NCBI RefSeq assembly: GCF_004682045.1
Contig: NZ_QUZT01000042.1
Coordinates: 1 to 59,339 of the forward strand
DNA: 59,339 nt
Origin: Pseudomonas nabeulensis
GTDB lineage: Bacteria; Pseudomonadota; Gammaproteobacteria; Pseudomonadales; Pseudomonadaceae
Direction of reading: 5' to 3'
In this document: positions 16,620-25,609 of the stretch, in pieces
Layout of the letters: each line of letters begins with the position of its first letter
Position numbering within the stretch: position 1 is the stretch's first letter
Notes under the pieces: generated by a model
Databases searched by the model: none
Told to the model about the DNA's origin: nothing
Seen by the model: only the letters and a program-made list of their open reading frames with translations
Translations under genes and position numbers: made by a program

Positions 16620-17768
16620 ATGACTACATCGACTGTTAAAACCAACCTGCTGGGTCTGACCCAGCCGGAAATGGAGAAATTCTTCGACTCAATCGGGGAG
16701 AAGCGTTTCCGTGCCGGTCAGGTAATGAAATGGATTCACCACTTTGGTGTCGATGATTTCGACGCCATGACGAACGTCAGCAAGGCCCTGCGCGACAAGC
16801 TCAAGGCCATTGCCGAGGTCCGTGGTCCCGAAGTGGTCAGCGAGGACATCTCCAGCGACGGCACCCGTAAGTGGGTGGTGCGCGTGGCGTCCGGTAGCTG
16901 CGTCGAGACCGTGTACATTCCCCAGGGCAAACGTGGCACCTTGTGCGTTTCGTCCCAGGCAGGCTGTGCCCTGGACTGCAGTTTCTGCTCCACCGGCAAG
17001 CAAGGCTTCAATAGCAACCTCACCGCCGCCGAAGTCATCGGCCAGGTGTGGATTGCCAACAAATCCTTTGGCAGCGTCCCGGCAACCGTCGACCGTGCCA
17101 TCACCAACGTGGTGATGATGGGCATGGGTGAGCCGCTGCTGAACTTCGACAACGTCATCTCGGCCATGCACCTGATGATGGACGACCTGGGCTACGGCAT
17201 CTCCAAGCGCCGCGTGACTCTGTCGACCTCCGGCGTGGTCCCGATGATCGATGAGCTGGCCAAGCACATCGACGTCTCCCTGGCGTTGTCGCTGCACGCA
17301 CCCAATGACGCATTGCGTAACCAATTGGTGCCGATCAACAAGAAGTATCCGCTTAAGATGCTGCTCGAATCCTGCCAGCGTTACATGGCGACCTTGGGCG
17401 AGAAACGCGTGTTGACCGTTGAGTACACCCTGCTCAAAGACATCAACGACAAGGTCGAACACGCGGTCGAGATGATCGAGTTGCTCAAGAACACCCCGTG
17501 CAAGATCAACCTGATCCCGTTCAACCCGTTTCCACATTCTGGCTACGAGCGGCCAAGCAACAATGCTATCCGCCGTTTCCAGGACCTGCTGCACCAGGCT
17601 GGCTATAACGTCACTGTCCGTACCACGCGTGGTGAAGACATCGATGCCGCCTGTGGTCAGTTGGTCGGGCAGGTGATGGACCGCACCCGCCGCAGTGAGC
17701 GTTACATCGCCGGACGCGAATTGAGCGCCGCCGACGATTTGCCGCTGATTGCTGTGAATCGAATCTGA
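16620..17768 (+). CDS. rlmN: 23S rRNA/tRNA adenine-C2 methyltransferase RlmN
   Basis: RlmN is a radical-SAM enzyme that methylates C2 of A2503 in 23S rRNA and A37 of several tRNAs. The 382-residue protein has the cluster motif CALDCSFC (about residues 120-127), the GMGEPLLN motif, and a conserved C-terminal cysteine (DAACGQL) that carries the transient methyl. Its [4Fe-4S] cluster ties it to the ISC operon upstream. It is 29 bases behind ndk and 12 ahead of pilF. Confidence 0.97.
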   Translation: MTTSTVKTNLLGLTQPEMEKFFDSIGEKRFRAGQVMKWIHHFGVDDFDAMTNVSKALRDKLKAIAEVRGPEVVSEDISSDGTRKWVVRVASGSCVETVYIPQGKRGTLCVSSQAGCALDCSFCSTGKQGFNSNLTAAEVIGQVWIANKSFGSVPATVDRAITNVVMMGMGEPLLNFDNVISAMHLMMDDLGYGISKRRVTLSTSGVVPMIDELAKHIDVSLALSLHAPNDALRNQLVPINKKYPLKMLLESCQRYMATLGEKRVLTVEYTLLKDINDKVEHAVEMIELLKNTPCKINLIPFNPFPHSGYERPSNNAIRRFQDLLHQAGYNVTVRTTRGEDIDAACGQLVGQVMDRTRRSERYIAGRELSAADDLPLIAVNRI

Positions 17769-17780
17769 GAGAGGATCTCT

Positions 17781-18539
17781 ATGCCCTTGCGCCTTGCGCT
17801 GCTTTTGCTTGTTACCGGTCTTGCGGCCGGTTGTGTTTCATCGGGCCATGACAGCCCTTTGCAAACCGGTAAAGGCCGTGACGAGGCGCGAGTTGCCTAT
17901 GTGCAACTGGGGTTGGGTTACTTGCAACAAGGTATGAGTGAGCAAGCCAAGGCGCCCTTGAAGCAGGCCCTAGAGCTGGACCGCGACGATGCGGATACCA
18001 ATGCTGCGCTCGCCCTTGTGTTCCAGGCCCAGGCCGAGCCGGAACTGGCCGCGCAGTATTTTCTCAAGGCCCTGGCGGCACGTCCTGCCGATCCAAGATT
18101 GCTGAACAACTACGGCAGCTTCCTGTTCGAACAGAAACGTTATGACCAGGCCGCCCTTTATTTCCGGCAAGCCAGCGCCGATACCCTCTATCCTGAGCGT
18201 TCCCGTGTATTCGAGAACCTCGGCGTGACGTCGATGCGGCTCGGTCAGCGTGACAACGCACGCCGGCAGCTGGAAAAAGCCCTGCATATGAATGGTCGTC
18301 AGCCTCGGGCATTGCTCGAAATGGCTGAGTTGTCCTACGAAGACAGGCATTATGTGCCGGCACGTGACTATTACGAGCGTTTTAGCCTGCTCAGCGGGCA
18401 AAATGCACGTAGTCTATTGCTCGGTGTGCGGCTGGCGACGGTTCATGAAGAACCCGACACGGCCGCGCGTTTTGGCCAGCAACTCGAACGACTCTATCCC
18501 GGTACGCCGGAATATCAGCAATACCTGTCGGAGCAATGA
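17781..18539 (+). CDS. pilF: Type IV pilus biogenesis lipoprotein PilF (PilW)
   Basis: PilF is the pilotin that takes the PilQ secretin to the outer membrane. The 252-residue protein has a lipoprotein signal (LLLVTGLAAGC, lipobox LAAGC, Cys at about 18) followed by a stack of about six TPR repeats (for example AYVQLGLGYLQQG, ALAARPADPRLLNNYG and LLEMAELSYED). The rlmN-pilF-rodZ-ispG-hisS order is conserved in pseudomonads. Its stop overlaps the rodZ start. Confidence 0.93.
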   Translation: MPLRLALLLLVTGLAAGCVSSGHDSPLQTGKGRDEARVAYVQLGLGYLQQGMSEQAKAPLKQALELDRDDADTNAALALVFQAQAEPELAAQYFLKALAARPADPRLLNNYGSFLFEQKRYDQAALYFRQASADTLYPERSRVFENLGVTSMRLGQRDNARRQLEKALHMNGRQPRALLEMAELSYEDRHYVPARDYYERFSLLSGQNARSLLLGVRLATVHEEPDTAARFGQQLERLYPGTPEYQQYLSEQ

Positions 18540-19501
18540 TGAAAGCCGCGCACCCGGAAGTTGTAGCAGCTAATCGCGTAAACCCAGGCGACACCTTGCG
18601 TCAGGCCCGCGAAAGCAATGGTTGGTCGCTGGCAGAAGTGGCCCTCAAGCTCAATTTGACCAGTACCTCCCTGGCCAACCTGGAAGCCGGCGCGTTCGAT
18701 AAACTGCCTGGGCATACTTTCGCCCGTGGTTATATCCGCGCCTACGCCAAATTGCTGGGTATCGACCAGGCAGTCCTGGTCCAGGAATTCGACCAGTTCA
18801 CCGGCACCGACTCCCAGGGCAGCAATGTCCATGGCCTGGGGCGTATCGAAGAGCCAGTGCGGGTTTCCCACACCATTTTGCGAATTGTCAGCCTGTTGTT
18901 GCTGATCGCCGTGATCGGCGGCGGTTTTGTCTGGTGGCAAGACCAGACGTCCCAGCGCAACAAGGACCTGACCAGCAACGCCATGGAGCACGTCGAAGTC
19001 GAAAGCGCCGACGGCACCACCCAGATTCATCCGTTGGACGAGCCGGAAGACCAGGCCGTTGCCGAAGGCCAGGCTGCGCCAGAAGCGCCTGCCACCGCAG
19101 AACAACCCGCGCCGGAAGCCGCCCCGGCTGCGACCGCTGCTGTACCGGCCGCTCCAGCGACTGCCCCGGTCGCCCCCGTGCCGGCTCCTGCGACGCCTGC
19201 CCCAGCCGCACCGGCTGCTCCTGCGATTTCTGCGCCGACCACCCCAGCGTTGATCGCCGGTGATGGTCACATCCAGATTACCTTCATCGCTGACTGCTGG
19301 ACGCAAGTCACCGATGGCAACGGCAAAGTGCTGTTCAGCGGTCTGAAACGTAAGGGAGATACGCTCGACCAGGGCGGCAAGCCTCCTTTGACGCTGCGTC
19401 TGGGCTTTGCCCGTGGCGCGCAAGTGGCCTACAACGGCCAGCCTGTGGACGTAGCGCCGTTCACCAGTGGCGAGACCGCTCGCCTCAAGTTGGGACAATA
19501 G
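18536..19501 (+). CDS. rodZ: Cytoskeleton protein RodZ
   Basis: RodZ is a bitopic membrane protein that links MreB filaments to the wall-synthesis machine and sets rod shape. The 321-residue protein has a cytoplasmic helix-turn-helix domain (about 15-80: LRQARESNGWSLAEVALKL), a transmembrane helix near residues 117-138, a long Ala/Pro-rich periplasmic linker (about 178-238), and the C-terminal DUF4115 beta domain (ITFIADCWTQVTD). The start could be ATG 18536 or ATG 18539; either overlaps the pilF stop, suggesting coupled translation. Confidence 0.94.
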   Translation: MMKAAHPEVVAANRVNPGDTLRQARESNGWSLAEVALKLNLTSTSLANLEAGAFDKLPGHTFARGYIRAYAKLLGIDQAVLVQEFDQFTGTDSQGSNVHGLGRIEEPVRVSHTILRIVSLLLLIAVIGGGFVWWQDQTSQRNKDLTSNAMEHVEVESADGTTQIHPLDEPEDQAVAEGQAAPEAPATAEQPAPEAAPAATAAVPAAPATAPVAPVPAPATPAPAAPAAPAISAPTTPALIAGDGHIQITFIADCWTQVTDGNGKVLFSGLKRKGDTLDQGGKPPLTLRLGFARGAQVAYNGQPVDVAPFTSGETARLKLGQ

Positions 19502-19503
19502 TC

Positions 19504-20613
19504 ATGCACGGCGAATCTCCAATCAAACGTCGCGTATCGCGCAAGATCTGGGTTGGCTCAGTGCCGGTGGGTGGGGACGCCCCCATCGCGGTGCAGAGCA
19601 TGACCAACAGCGACACCAACGATGTCGCCGCCACCGTCGCCCAGATCAACCGTCTGGAAGCGGCCGGCGTAGACATCGTGCGGGTATCCGTACCCGACAT
19701 GGACGCTGCCGAGGCCTTCGGCCGCATCAAGCAACTGGTCAAGGTGCCGTTGGTGGCCGACATCCACTTCGACTACAAGATCGCCTTGCGTGTAGCCGAA
19801 CTGGGCGTGGATTGCCTGCGTATCAACCCGGGCAACATCGGTCGTGAAGACCGTGTGCGCGCCGTGGTCGATGCGGCTCGTGATCGCGGCATTCCAATCC
19901 GCATCGGTGTCAACGCCGGTTCCCTGGAAAAAGACCTGCAAAAGAAGTACGGCGAACCGACTCCCGCAGCACTGGTGGAGTCGGCACTGCGCCACGTTGA
20001 ACACCTTGAGCGCCTGAATTTCCAGGACTTCAAGGTCAGCGTAAAGGCTTCCGACGTGTTCATGGCGGTAGAAGCCTACCGTCTGCTGGCCAAGGAAATC
20101 GTGCAGCCGCTGCACCTGGGTATCACCGAAGCCGGCGGTTTACGCTCAGGCACAGTGAAATCTGCGGTGGGTCTCGGTATGCTGCTCGCCGAAGGGATTG
20201 GCGATACTATCCGCATCTCCCTGGCGGCAGACCCGGTAGAGGAAGTGAAAGTCGGCTACGACATTCTCAAATCCCTGCGTTTGCGCTCCCGCGGCATCAA
20301 CTTCATTGCCTGTCCGAGCTGCTCGCGGCAGAACTTCGACGTGGTGAAAACCATGAACGAACTTGAAGGGCGCCTCGATGACCTGCTGGTGCCGCTGGAT
20401 GTTGCGGTGATCGGTTGCGTGGTCAACGGGCCGGGCGAAGCCAAGGAGGCCCATGTGGGCCTGACCGGCGGTACACCGAACCTGATTTATATCGACGGCA
20501 AGCCGTCGCAGAAGTTAACGAATGACAATCTGGTGGATGAGCTCGAAAGACTGATCCGCGAGAAAGCGGCCGAGAAGGTCGCGGCTGACGCAGCGCTGAT
20601 CGCGCGCGGCTGA
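19504..20613 (+). CDS. ispG: 4-hydroxy-3-methylbut-2-enyl diphosphate synthase
   Basis: IspG converts methylerythritol cyclodiphosphate to HMBPP, the penultimate step of the MEP isoprenoid pathway, using a [4Fe-4S] cluster. The 369-residue protein has VADIHFDYKIAL, RINPGNIG and GVNAGSLE in the TIM barrel, and the cluster cysteines in FIACPSCSRQ (near 267) and GCVVNGPGEAKEA (near 304). It starts two bases after rodZ. Confidence 0.97.
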   Translation: MHGESPIKRRVSRKIWVGSVPVGGDAPIAVQSMTNSDTNDVAATVAQINRLEAAGVDIVRVSVPDMDAAEAFGRIKQLVKVPLVADIHFDYKIALRVAELGVDCLRINPGNIGREDRVRAVVDAARDRGIPIRIGVNAGSLEKDLQKKYGEPTPAALVESALRHVEHLERLNFQDFKVSVKASDVFMAVEAYRLLAKEIVQPLHLGITEAGGLRSGTVKSAVGLGMLLAEGIGDTIRISLAADPVEEVKVGYDILKSLRLRSRGINFIACPSCSRQNFDVVKTMNELEGRLDDLLVPLDVAVIGCVVNGPGEAKEAHVGLTGGTPNLIYIDGKPSQKLTNDNLVDELERLIREKAAEKVAADAALIARG

Positions 20614-20636
20614 TTGAACGAATTTAAGGATTTGAT

Positions 20637-21926
20637 GTGAGCAAGTCTCTGCAAGCCATTCGTGGCATGAACGACATCCTGCCGGAGCAGACGCCGCTGT
20701 GGCGTTATTTCGAAGGCACTGTCGCGCGCCTGCTGGATAACTACGGTTACAAGCAGATCCGCATGCCGATCGTCGAGTTCACCGAGCTGTTCAAGCGCTC
20801 CATCGGTGAAGTGACCGACATCGTCGAAAAAGAGATGTACACCTTTGAAGACCGCAACGGCGACTCCCTGACCCTGCGTCCGGAAGGCACCGCCGCGTGC
20901 GTGCGCGCCGTGCTTGAGCATGGCCTGACCGGTGCCGGCCAGCCGCAGAAGCTGTGGTACATCGGCCCGATGTTCCGCCACGAGCGCCCGCAAAAGGGTC
21001 GTTATCGCCAGTTCCACCAGATCGGCCTTGAAGTGTTCAACATCGACGGTCCGGATATTGATGCCGAGCTGATCGTGTTGACCTGGCGTCTGTGGGGCCT
21101 GTTGGGTATCCGCGACGCGGTCAAGCTTGAACTCAACAGCCTGGGCACCAGCGAATCCCGGGGCCGTTACAAAGTGGCCCTGGTCGAGTACCTGTCGGCC
21201 CACCTGGACAAATTGGACGAAGACAGCCAGCGCCGTCTGAAAACCAACCCGCTGCGTGTCCTCGATACCAAGAACGCCGATACCCAAGCCGTACTGGTCG
21301 ATGCGCCGAAGATGGCCGACTACCTGGACGATGAATCGCGCATTCACTTCGAGGGCCTCAAGGCTCGTCTGGATGCAGCTGGTATTCCGTTCGTGATCAA
21401 CACCAAACTGGTGCGCGGCCTGGATTACTACAGCAAGACCGTATTCGAGTGGGTCACCGACAAGCTCGGCGCCCAGGGCACCGTGTGCGCCGGGGGGCGC
21501 TACGACGGCCTGGTCGAGCAAATGGGCGGCAAGCCGACCACCGGCGTGGGTTTTGCCATGGGTATCGAGCGGCTGATCCTGCTGCTGGAGACCCTGGAAA
21601 AGGTCCCGGAAGAAATCTCCCGTCAGGTGGACGTGTACCTTTGTGCCTTTGGCGAGGCCGCCGAACTGGCCGCCCTGGCCTTGAGCGAGAAGGTGCGTGA
21701 CCAACTGCCGAACCTGCGCCTGCAGGTCAATGCCGGCGCTGGCAGCTTCAAGAGCCAGTTCAAGAAGGCCGACAAGAGCGGTGCGCTGTACGCACTCATC
21801 CTGGGCGATGACGAATTGGCCCAGCAAGTGATAGGTTTCAAACCCCTGCGTGGCCAGGGCGAGCAACAGAACATTGCCTTTGATGCGCTCGCTGCGCACT
21901 TGGCCACCTGCGTCGTGCAGGGTTGA
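20637..21926 (+). CDS. hisS: Histidyl-tRNA synthetase
   Basis: HisRS charges tRNA-His. The 429-residue class II synthetase shows motif 2 (FRHERPQKGRYRQFHQ near 112), the HisA motif LVRGLDYYSKTVFEW near 260, and motif 3 (GVGFAMGIERL near 308), followed by the anticodon-binding domain. The start is GTG 20637 giving MSKSLQAIRGMNDILP; an ATG two bases earlier is out of frame. AAGGA precedes it. Confidence 0.97.
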   Translation: MSKSLQAIRGMNDILPEQTPLWRYFEGTVARLLDNYGYKQIRMPIVEFTELFKRSIGEVTDIVEKEMYTFEDRNGDSLTLRPEGTAACVRAVLEHGLTGAGQPQKLWYIGPMFRHERPQKGRYRQFHQIGLEVFNIDGPDIDAELIVLTWRLWGLLGIRDAVKLELNSLGTSESRGRYKVALVEYLSAHLDKLDEDSQRRLKTNPLRVLDTKNADTQAVLVDAPKMADYLDDESRIHFEGLKARLDAAGIPFVINTKLVRGLDYYSKTVFEWVTDKLGAQGTVCAGGRYDGLVEQMGGKPTTGVGFAMGIERLILLLETLEKVPEEISRQVDVYLCAFGEAAELAALALSEKVRDQLPNLRLQVNAGAGSFKSQFKKADKSGALYALILGDDELAQQVIGFKPLRGQGEQQNIAFDALAAHLATCVVQG

Positions 21927-21967
21927 AGCTGTCGAACAGCCGAATTTAGCGATTAAGGAGTATTGGG

Positions 21968-22609
21968 GTGTCGAGTTCTGATGATGATCAACTGGCCGAG
22001 TTCAAGGACTGGTGGCAGCGTAACGGCAAGCCGCTGGTTACTGGCGGCCTGCTGGCTTTAGTGGTGGTGTTCGGCTGGCAAGCCTGGCACAAGTATCAGG
22101 CCAACCAATCCCAAGGCGCCTCGATCCTGTATCAGCAATTGCTGGAAACCACTCTGACACCGGACGGCAAGCCTGATCCTGCCCAGGTTGCAGACCTGGC
22201 CGGCAAGCTGAAAAACGAATTCGGCGGTAGCACCTACGCCCAATACGGCAGCCTGTTCGTCGCGAAAGTTGCGGTCGATACCGGCAAGCTGGATGATGCC
22301 GCTGCAGAACTCAAGGCCATTGCCGACAAGCCGACCAACCCGACCCTGGGTGAAATCGCACGTCAGCGCCTGGCCCAGGTACTGGCGGCACAGAACAAGG
22401 CTGACGAAGCACTCAAACTGCTCGACGGCGATGCTGACAAGGCATTTGTAGCCACTCGCGAAGAGCTCAAGGGCGACCTGTTGGTCCAATTGGGTCGTAC
22501 CGACGAAGCCAATGCTGCGTACCAAAAAGCCAAGGCGGCGCTGTCTGATGAAGCGGCGGTCGGTGGCTTACAAATCAAGCTGGACGACTTGGCCAAAGGG
22601 GATGCGTGA
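21968..22609 (+). CDS. yfgM: YfgM-like TPR membrane protein
   Basis: YfgM is an inner-membrane protein with a periplasmic TPR domain that associates with SecYEG and periplasmic chaperones. The 213-residue product has a short acidic cytoplasmic start (SSSDDDQLAEFKDWW), one transmembrane helix (about 21-38) and a helical TPR region. The start is GTG 21968, preceded by AAGGAG at 21956-21961. The gene ends eight bases inside bamB, and both proteins serve envelope protein export. Confidence 0.9.
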   Translation: MSSSDDDQLAEFKDWWQRNGKPLVTGGLLALVVVFGWQAWHKYQANQSQGASILYQQLLETTLTPDGKPDPAQVADLAGKLKNEFGGSTYAQYGSLFVAKVAVDTGKLDDAAAELKAIADKPTNPTLGEIARQRLAQVLAAQNKADEALKLLDGDADKAFVATREELKGDLLVQLGRTDEANAAYQKAKAALSDEAAVGGLQIKLDDLAKGDA

Positions 22610-23753
22610 CGTGATCCGTTGGAAACATGCAGCATTGCTGGCTCTGGCCGTTCTGGCCGCGGGTTGCAGCAGCAACAGCAAGAAAGAACTGCCGCCTGCG
22701 GAGCTCACCAGCTTCAAGGAAGAAGTGGTCCTGCAAAAGCAGTGGAGCCGCTCCATCGGTGATGGCCAGGGCGAGACCTACAACATGTTGGTACCGGCAA
22801 TCGACGGTGACAACATTGTGGCCGCTGACGTGACCGGCGTAGTGATCTCCATGGATCGCATGAACGGCGACGTGAAGTGGAAAAAAGACCTCGAATTGCC
22901 TGTGTCCGGCGCCGTTGGCGTGGGTTATGGCCTGGTGATGCTCGGCACGCTCAAGGGCGAAGTCGTGGCGCTGGACTCCAGCACCGGTGAAGAGAAATGG
23001 CGCGCTCGCGTGACCAGTGAAGTGCTCGCACCGCCTGCCACCAACGGCGATATCGTCGTGGTGCAGACCCAGGACGACCGTATCATTGGCCTCGACGCCA
23101 GCACCGGCGAACAGCGTTGGTTGTACGACAGCACCCCTGCGGTGTTGACCCTGCGCGGCACCAGTGGTCCGATTGTGACCAATAATCTGGCCGTTGCAGG
23201 CCTGTCCACCGGTAAAGTGGTCGCCCTCGATACCCAGAACGGCGTGCCGGCCTGGGAAACCCGTGTGGCTATCCCGCAAGGCCGTTCCGAGCTGGATCGC
23301 GTAGTGGACATCGACGGCGGCCTGCTGCTGTCGGGTGAAACTATCTATGTCGCCACCTACCAGGGCCGTGTAGCGGCACTGGACCTGCAGAGCGGTCGTG
23401 TGAACTGGCAGCGTGATGCTTCCAGCTACGCCGGTGTCGCCCAAGGGTTTGGCAGCGTCTACGTCAGCCTGGCGTCCGGCACCGTTGAAAGTGTCGACGA
23501 GCGTTCCACCACTGCACTGTGGAGCAACGACTCCCTGGCTCGCCGTCAGCTGTCGGCACCGGAAGTGTTCTCCAGCTACGTAGCGGTTGGCGACTTTGAA
23601 GGCTACCTGCACCTGCTGAGCCAGGTAGACGGTCGCTTTGTCGGTCGCGAGCGTATCGACAGCGACGGCTTGCGTGCGCGTCCGCTGGTCGTGGGTAACA
23701 TGCTTTATGTGTTTGGCAACAGCGGCAAGCTGGAAGCCCTGACCATCAAGTAA
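22602..23753 (+). CDS. bamB: Outer-membrane assembly lipoprotein BamB
   Basis: BamB is a beta-propeller lipoprotein of the BAM complex that helps insert outer-membrane proteins. The 383-residue product has a lipoprotein signal (LALAVLAAGC) and repeated PQQ-like propeller blades, seen as recurring segments such as VVALDSSTGEEKWRA, IIGLDASTGEQRWLY and VVALDTQNGVPAWET. ATG 22602 overlaps the yfgM stop by eight bases; GTG 22611 is the other possible start. A nested REP element occupies the gap to der. Confidence 0.95.
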   Translation: MRDVIRWKHAALLALAVLAAGCSSNSKKELPPAELTSFKEEVVLQKQWSRSIGDGQGETYNMLVPAIDGDNIVAADVTGVVISMDRMNGDVKWKKDLELPVSGAVGVGYGLVMLGTLKGEVVALDSSTGEEKWRARVTSEVLAPPATNGDIVVVQTQDDRIIGLDASTGEQRWLYDSTPAVLTLRGTSGPIVTNNLAVAGLSTGKVVALDTQNGVPAWETRVAIPQGRSELDRVVDIDGGLLLSGETIYVATYQGRVAALDLQSGRVNWQRDASSYAGVAQGFGSVYVSLASGTVESVDERSTTALWSNDSLARRQLSAPEVFSSYVAVGDFEGYLHLLSQVDGRFVGRERIDSDGLRARPLVVGNMLYVFGNSGKLEALTIK

Positions 23754-23790
23754 GAACTATGCTTGGGAGGTAACCCTCAAGCAGCTTCAC

Positions 23791-23959
23791 CTGTAGGAGC
23801 GAAGGTCATGTGGCGAGGGAGCTTGCTCCCGCTGGAGCGCGAAGCGCTCCCAAACCGGCGAACCGGATGCATCTGATGCATCTCGAACGCCTGGTTTTGG
23901 GGCTGCTGCGCAGCCCAGCGGGAGCAAGCTCCCTCGCCACAGCAAGCTCGCTCCTACAG
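23791..23959. repeat. Nested REP element between bamB and der
   Basis: A perfect 12-bp outer inverted repeat (CTGTAGGAGCGA, 23791-23802, and its complement, 23948-23959) encloses a perfect 27-bp inner one (TGTGGCGAGGGAGC... 23809-23835, and its complement, 23915-23941). The loop holds two further short hairpins (GGAGCGCGAAGCGCTCC and GGGCTGCTGCGCAGCCC). The sequence type differs from the GTGGGAGGGGGCTTG class found elsewhere in the window. Confidence 0.88.
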
Positions 23960-24024
23960 TCGAGCACCAGCCGCTGCCATGCAGCGGCTTTTGTATTTTC
24001 TGAAATAACGAAGTGGAGAGCCGC

Positions 24025-25494
24025 ATGGTTCCCGTAATCGCCCTGGTGGGCCGACCTAACGTCGGCAAGTCCACCTTGTTCAACCGCCTGACCAGGACTC
24101 GCGACGCCATCGTCGGCGACTTGTCCGGTCTGACCCGTGATCGCCAATACGGTGAGGCAAAGTGGCAAGGGCGCTCCTACATTATTGTCGACACCGGTGG
24201 TATCTCCGGTGACGAGCATGGCATGGACGAAAAAATGGCCGAGCAATCGCTGCTCGCCATTGAAGAAGCCGATGTCGTGTTGTTCCTGGTGGATGCCCGT
24301 GCGGGCTACACCGCCGCCGACCAGATGATTGGCGAGCACCTGCGCAAGCGCAACAAGCGTTCCTATGTGGTCGCCAACAAGATCGACAACATCGATCCTG
24401 AACTGGCCCGCGCCGAATTCAGCCCGATGGGCCTGGGTGACGCGATCCCGATCGCTGGCGCCCATGGTCGCGGCATCAGCCAGATGCTGGAAATTGCCCT
24501 GCGCGATTTCCCCAAGGATGACGTCGAGGAAGAAGAGGGCGAAGAAGAGATCGTTGCCGAAGGTGAGGAAGCCAAGCGTATTCCTGGCCCGAGCGAAAAA
24601 GACGGTATCAAGATCGCCATCATCGGTCGTCCTAACGTGGGCAAGTCCACGCTGGTCAACCGCATGCTCGGTGAAGACCGCGTGATCGTCTACGACCAGC
24701 CCGGCACCACCCGCGACAGCATCTACATCCCGTTCGAACGCAACGAGGAAAAGTACACGCTGATCGACACCGCCGGTGTGCGCAAGCGCGGCAAGATCCA
24801 CGAGGAAGTTGAAAAGTTCTCGGTGGTCAAAACCCTGCAAGCGATCAAAGACGCCAACGTGGTGATCTTCGTGATGGACGCGCGCGAAGGCGTGGTGGAC
24901 CACGACCTCAACCTGCTGGGCTTTGCCCTGGAGGCCGGTCGGGCATTGGTGATCGCGATCAACAAGTGGGATGGCATGACGCCGAGCGAGCGCGATTTCG
25001 TCAAGATCGAGCTGCAACGTCGCCTGTTCTTCGTCGAGTTCGCTGATATCCACTTCATCTCGGCGCTGCACGGTACTGGCGTGGGCAACCTCTACGCGTC
25101 CGTCCAGAACTCGTTCAAGTCTGCAGTGACCCGCTGGCCAACCAATCGCCTGACCCAGATCCTCGAAGACGCCGTTGGCGAGCACGCCCCGCCGATGGTC
25201 AACAACCGCCGGATCAAGCTGCGTTACGCCCACTTGGGTGGTGCCAACCCGCCGATTATCGTGATCCACGGTAACCAGATCGAGAAGGTGCCAAAGTCCT
25301 ACGTGCGTTACCTGGAAAACACCTATCGCCGTGTCTTGAAGCTGGTCGGTACGCCGATCCGTATCGAGTTCAAGGGCGGGGATAACCCGTACGAAGGCAA
25401 CAAGAACACCCTGACTGACCGTCAGGTGAACAAGAAGCGTCGCTTGATGACGCACCACAAGAAGGCCGACAAGAAGCGCCGCGACAAGCGCTGA
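24025..25494 (+). CDS. der: Ribosome-associated GTPase Der (EngA)
   Basis: Der is an essential double-GTPase of 50S subunit assembly. The 489-residue protein has two G domains, each with a P-loop (GRPNVGKST near residues 8 and 202) and NKxD (NKIDN near 118, NKWDG near 315), separated by an acidic linker (about 165-190, rich in Glu), and a C-terminal KH-like domain. ATG 24025 gives the standard MVPVIALVGRPNVG start. A terminator follows. Confidence 0.97.
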   Translation: MVPVIALVGRPNVGKSTLFNRLTRTRDAIVGDLSGLTRDRQYGEAKWQGRSYIIVDTGGISGDEHGMDEKMAEQSLLAIEEADVVLFLVDARAGYTAADQMIGEHLRKRNKRSYVVANKIDNIDPELARAEFSPMGLGDAIPIAGAHGRGISQMLEIALRDFPKDDVEEEEGEEEIVAEGEEAKRIPGPSEKDGIKIAIIGRPNVGKSTLVNRMLGEDRVIVYDQPGTTRDSIYIPFERNEEKYTLIDTAGVRKRGKIHEEVEKFSVVKTLQAIKDANVVIFVMDAREGVVDHDLNLLGFALEAGRALVIAINKWDGMTPSERDFVKIELQRRLFFVEFADIHFISALHGTGVGNLYASVQNSFKSAVTRWPTNRLTQILEDAVGEHAPPMVNNRRIKLRYAHLGGANPPIIVIHGNQIEKVPKSYVRYLENTYRRVLKLVGTPIRIEFKGGDNPYEGNKNTLTDRQVNKKRRLMTHHKKADKKRRDKR

Positions 25495-25506
25495 TTCCGA
25501 CCTCGC

Positions 25507-25534
25507 AAAAAGGGCTCTTGATGAGCCCTTTTTT
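25507..25534 (+). terminator. Terminator after der
   Basis: AAAAAGGGCTC and GAGCCCTTTTTT form a short-loop hairpin with a T-run 12 bases past the der stop. Confidence 0.9.
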
Positions 25535-25609
25535 GTGCGCGACGGTTTGTGCCTTGACCCGATGCGACTGGCAGCTTAAAACTTGGGGCTCACCTGCAGG
25601 GGCCTTTTG

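Noticed and set aside
22512..22601. An N-terminal extension of bamB
   Set aside because: The frame is open upstream inside yfgM, but the lipoprotein signal needs to be at the N-terminus, which fixes the start at 22602 or 22611.
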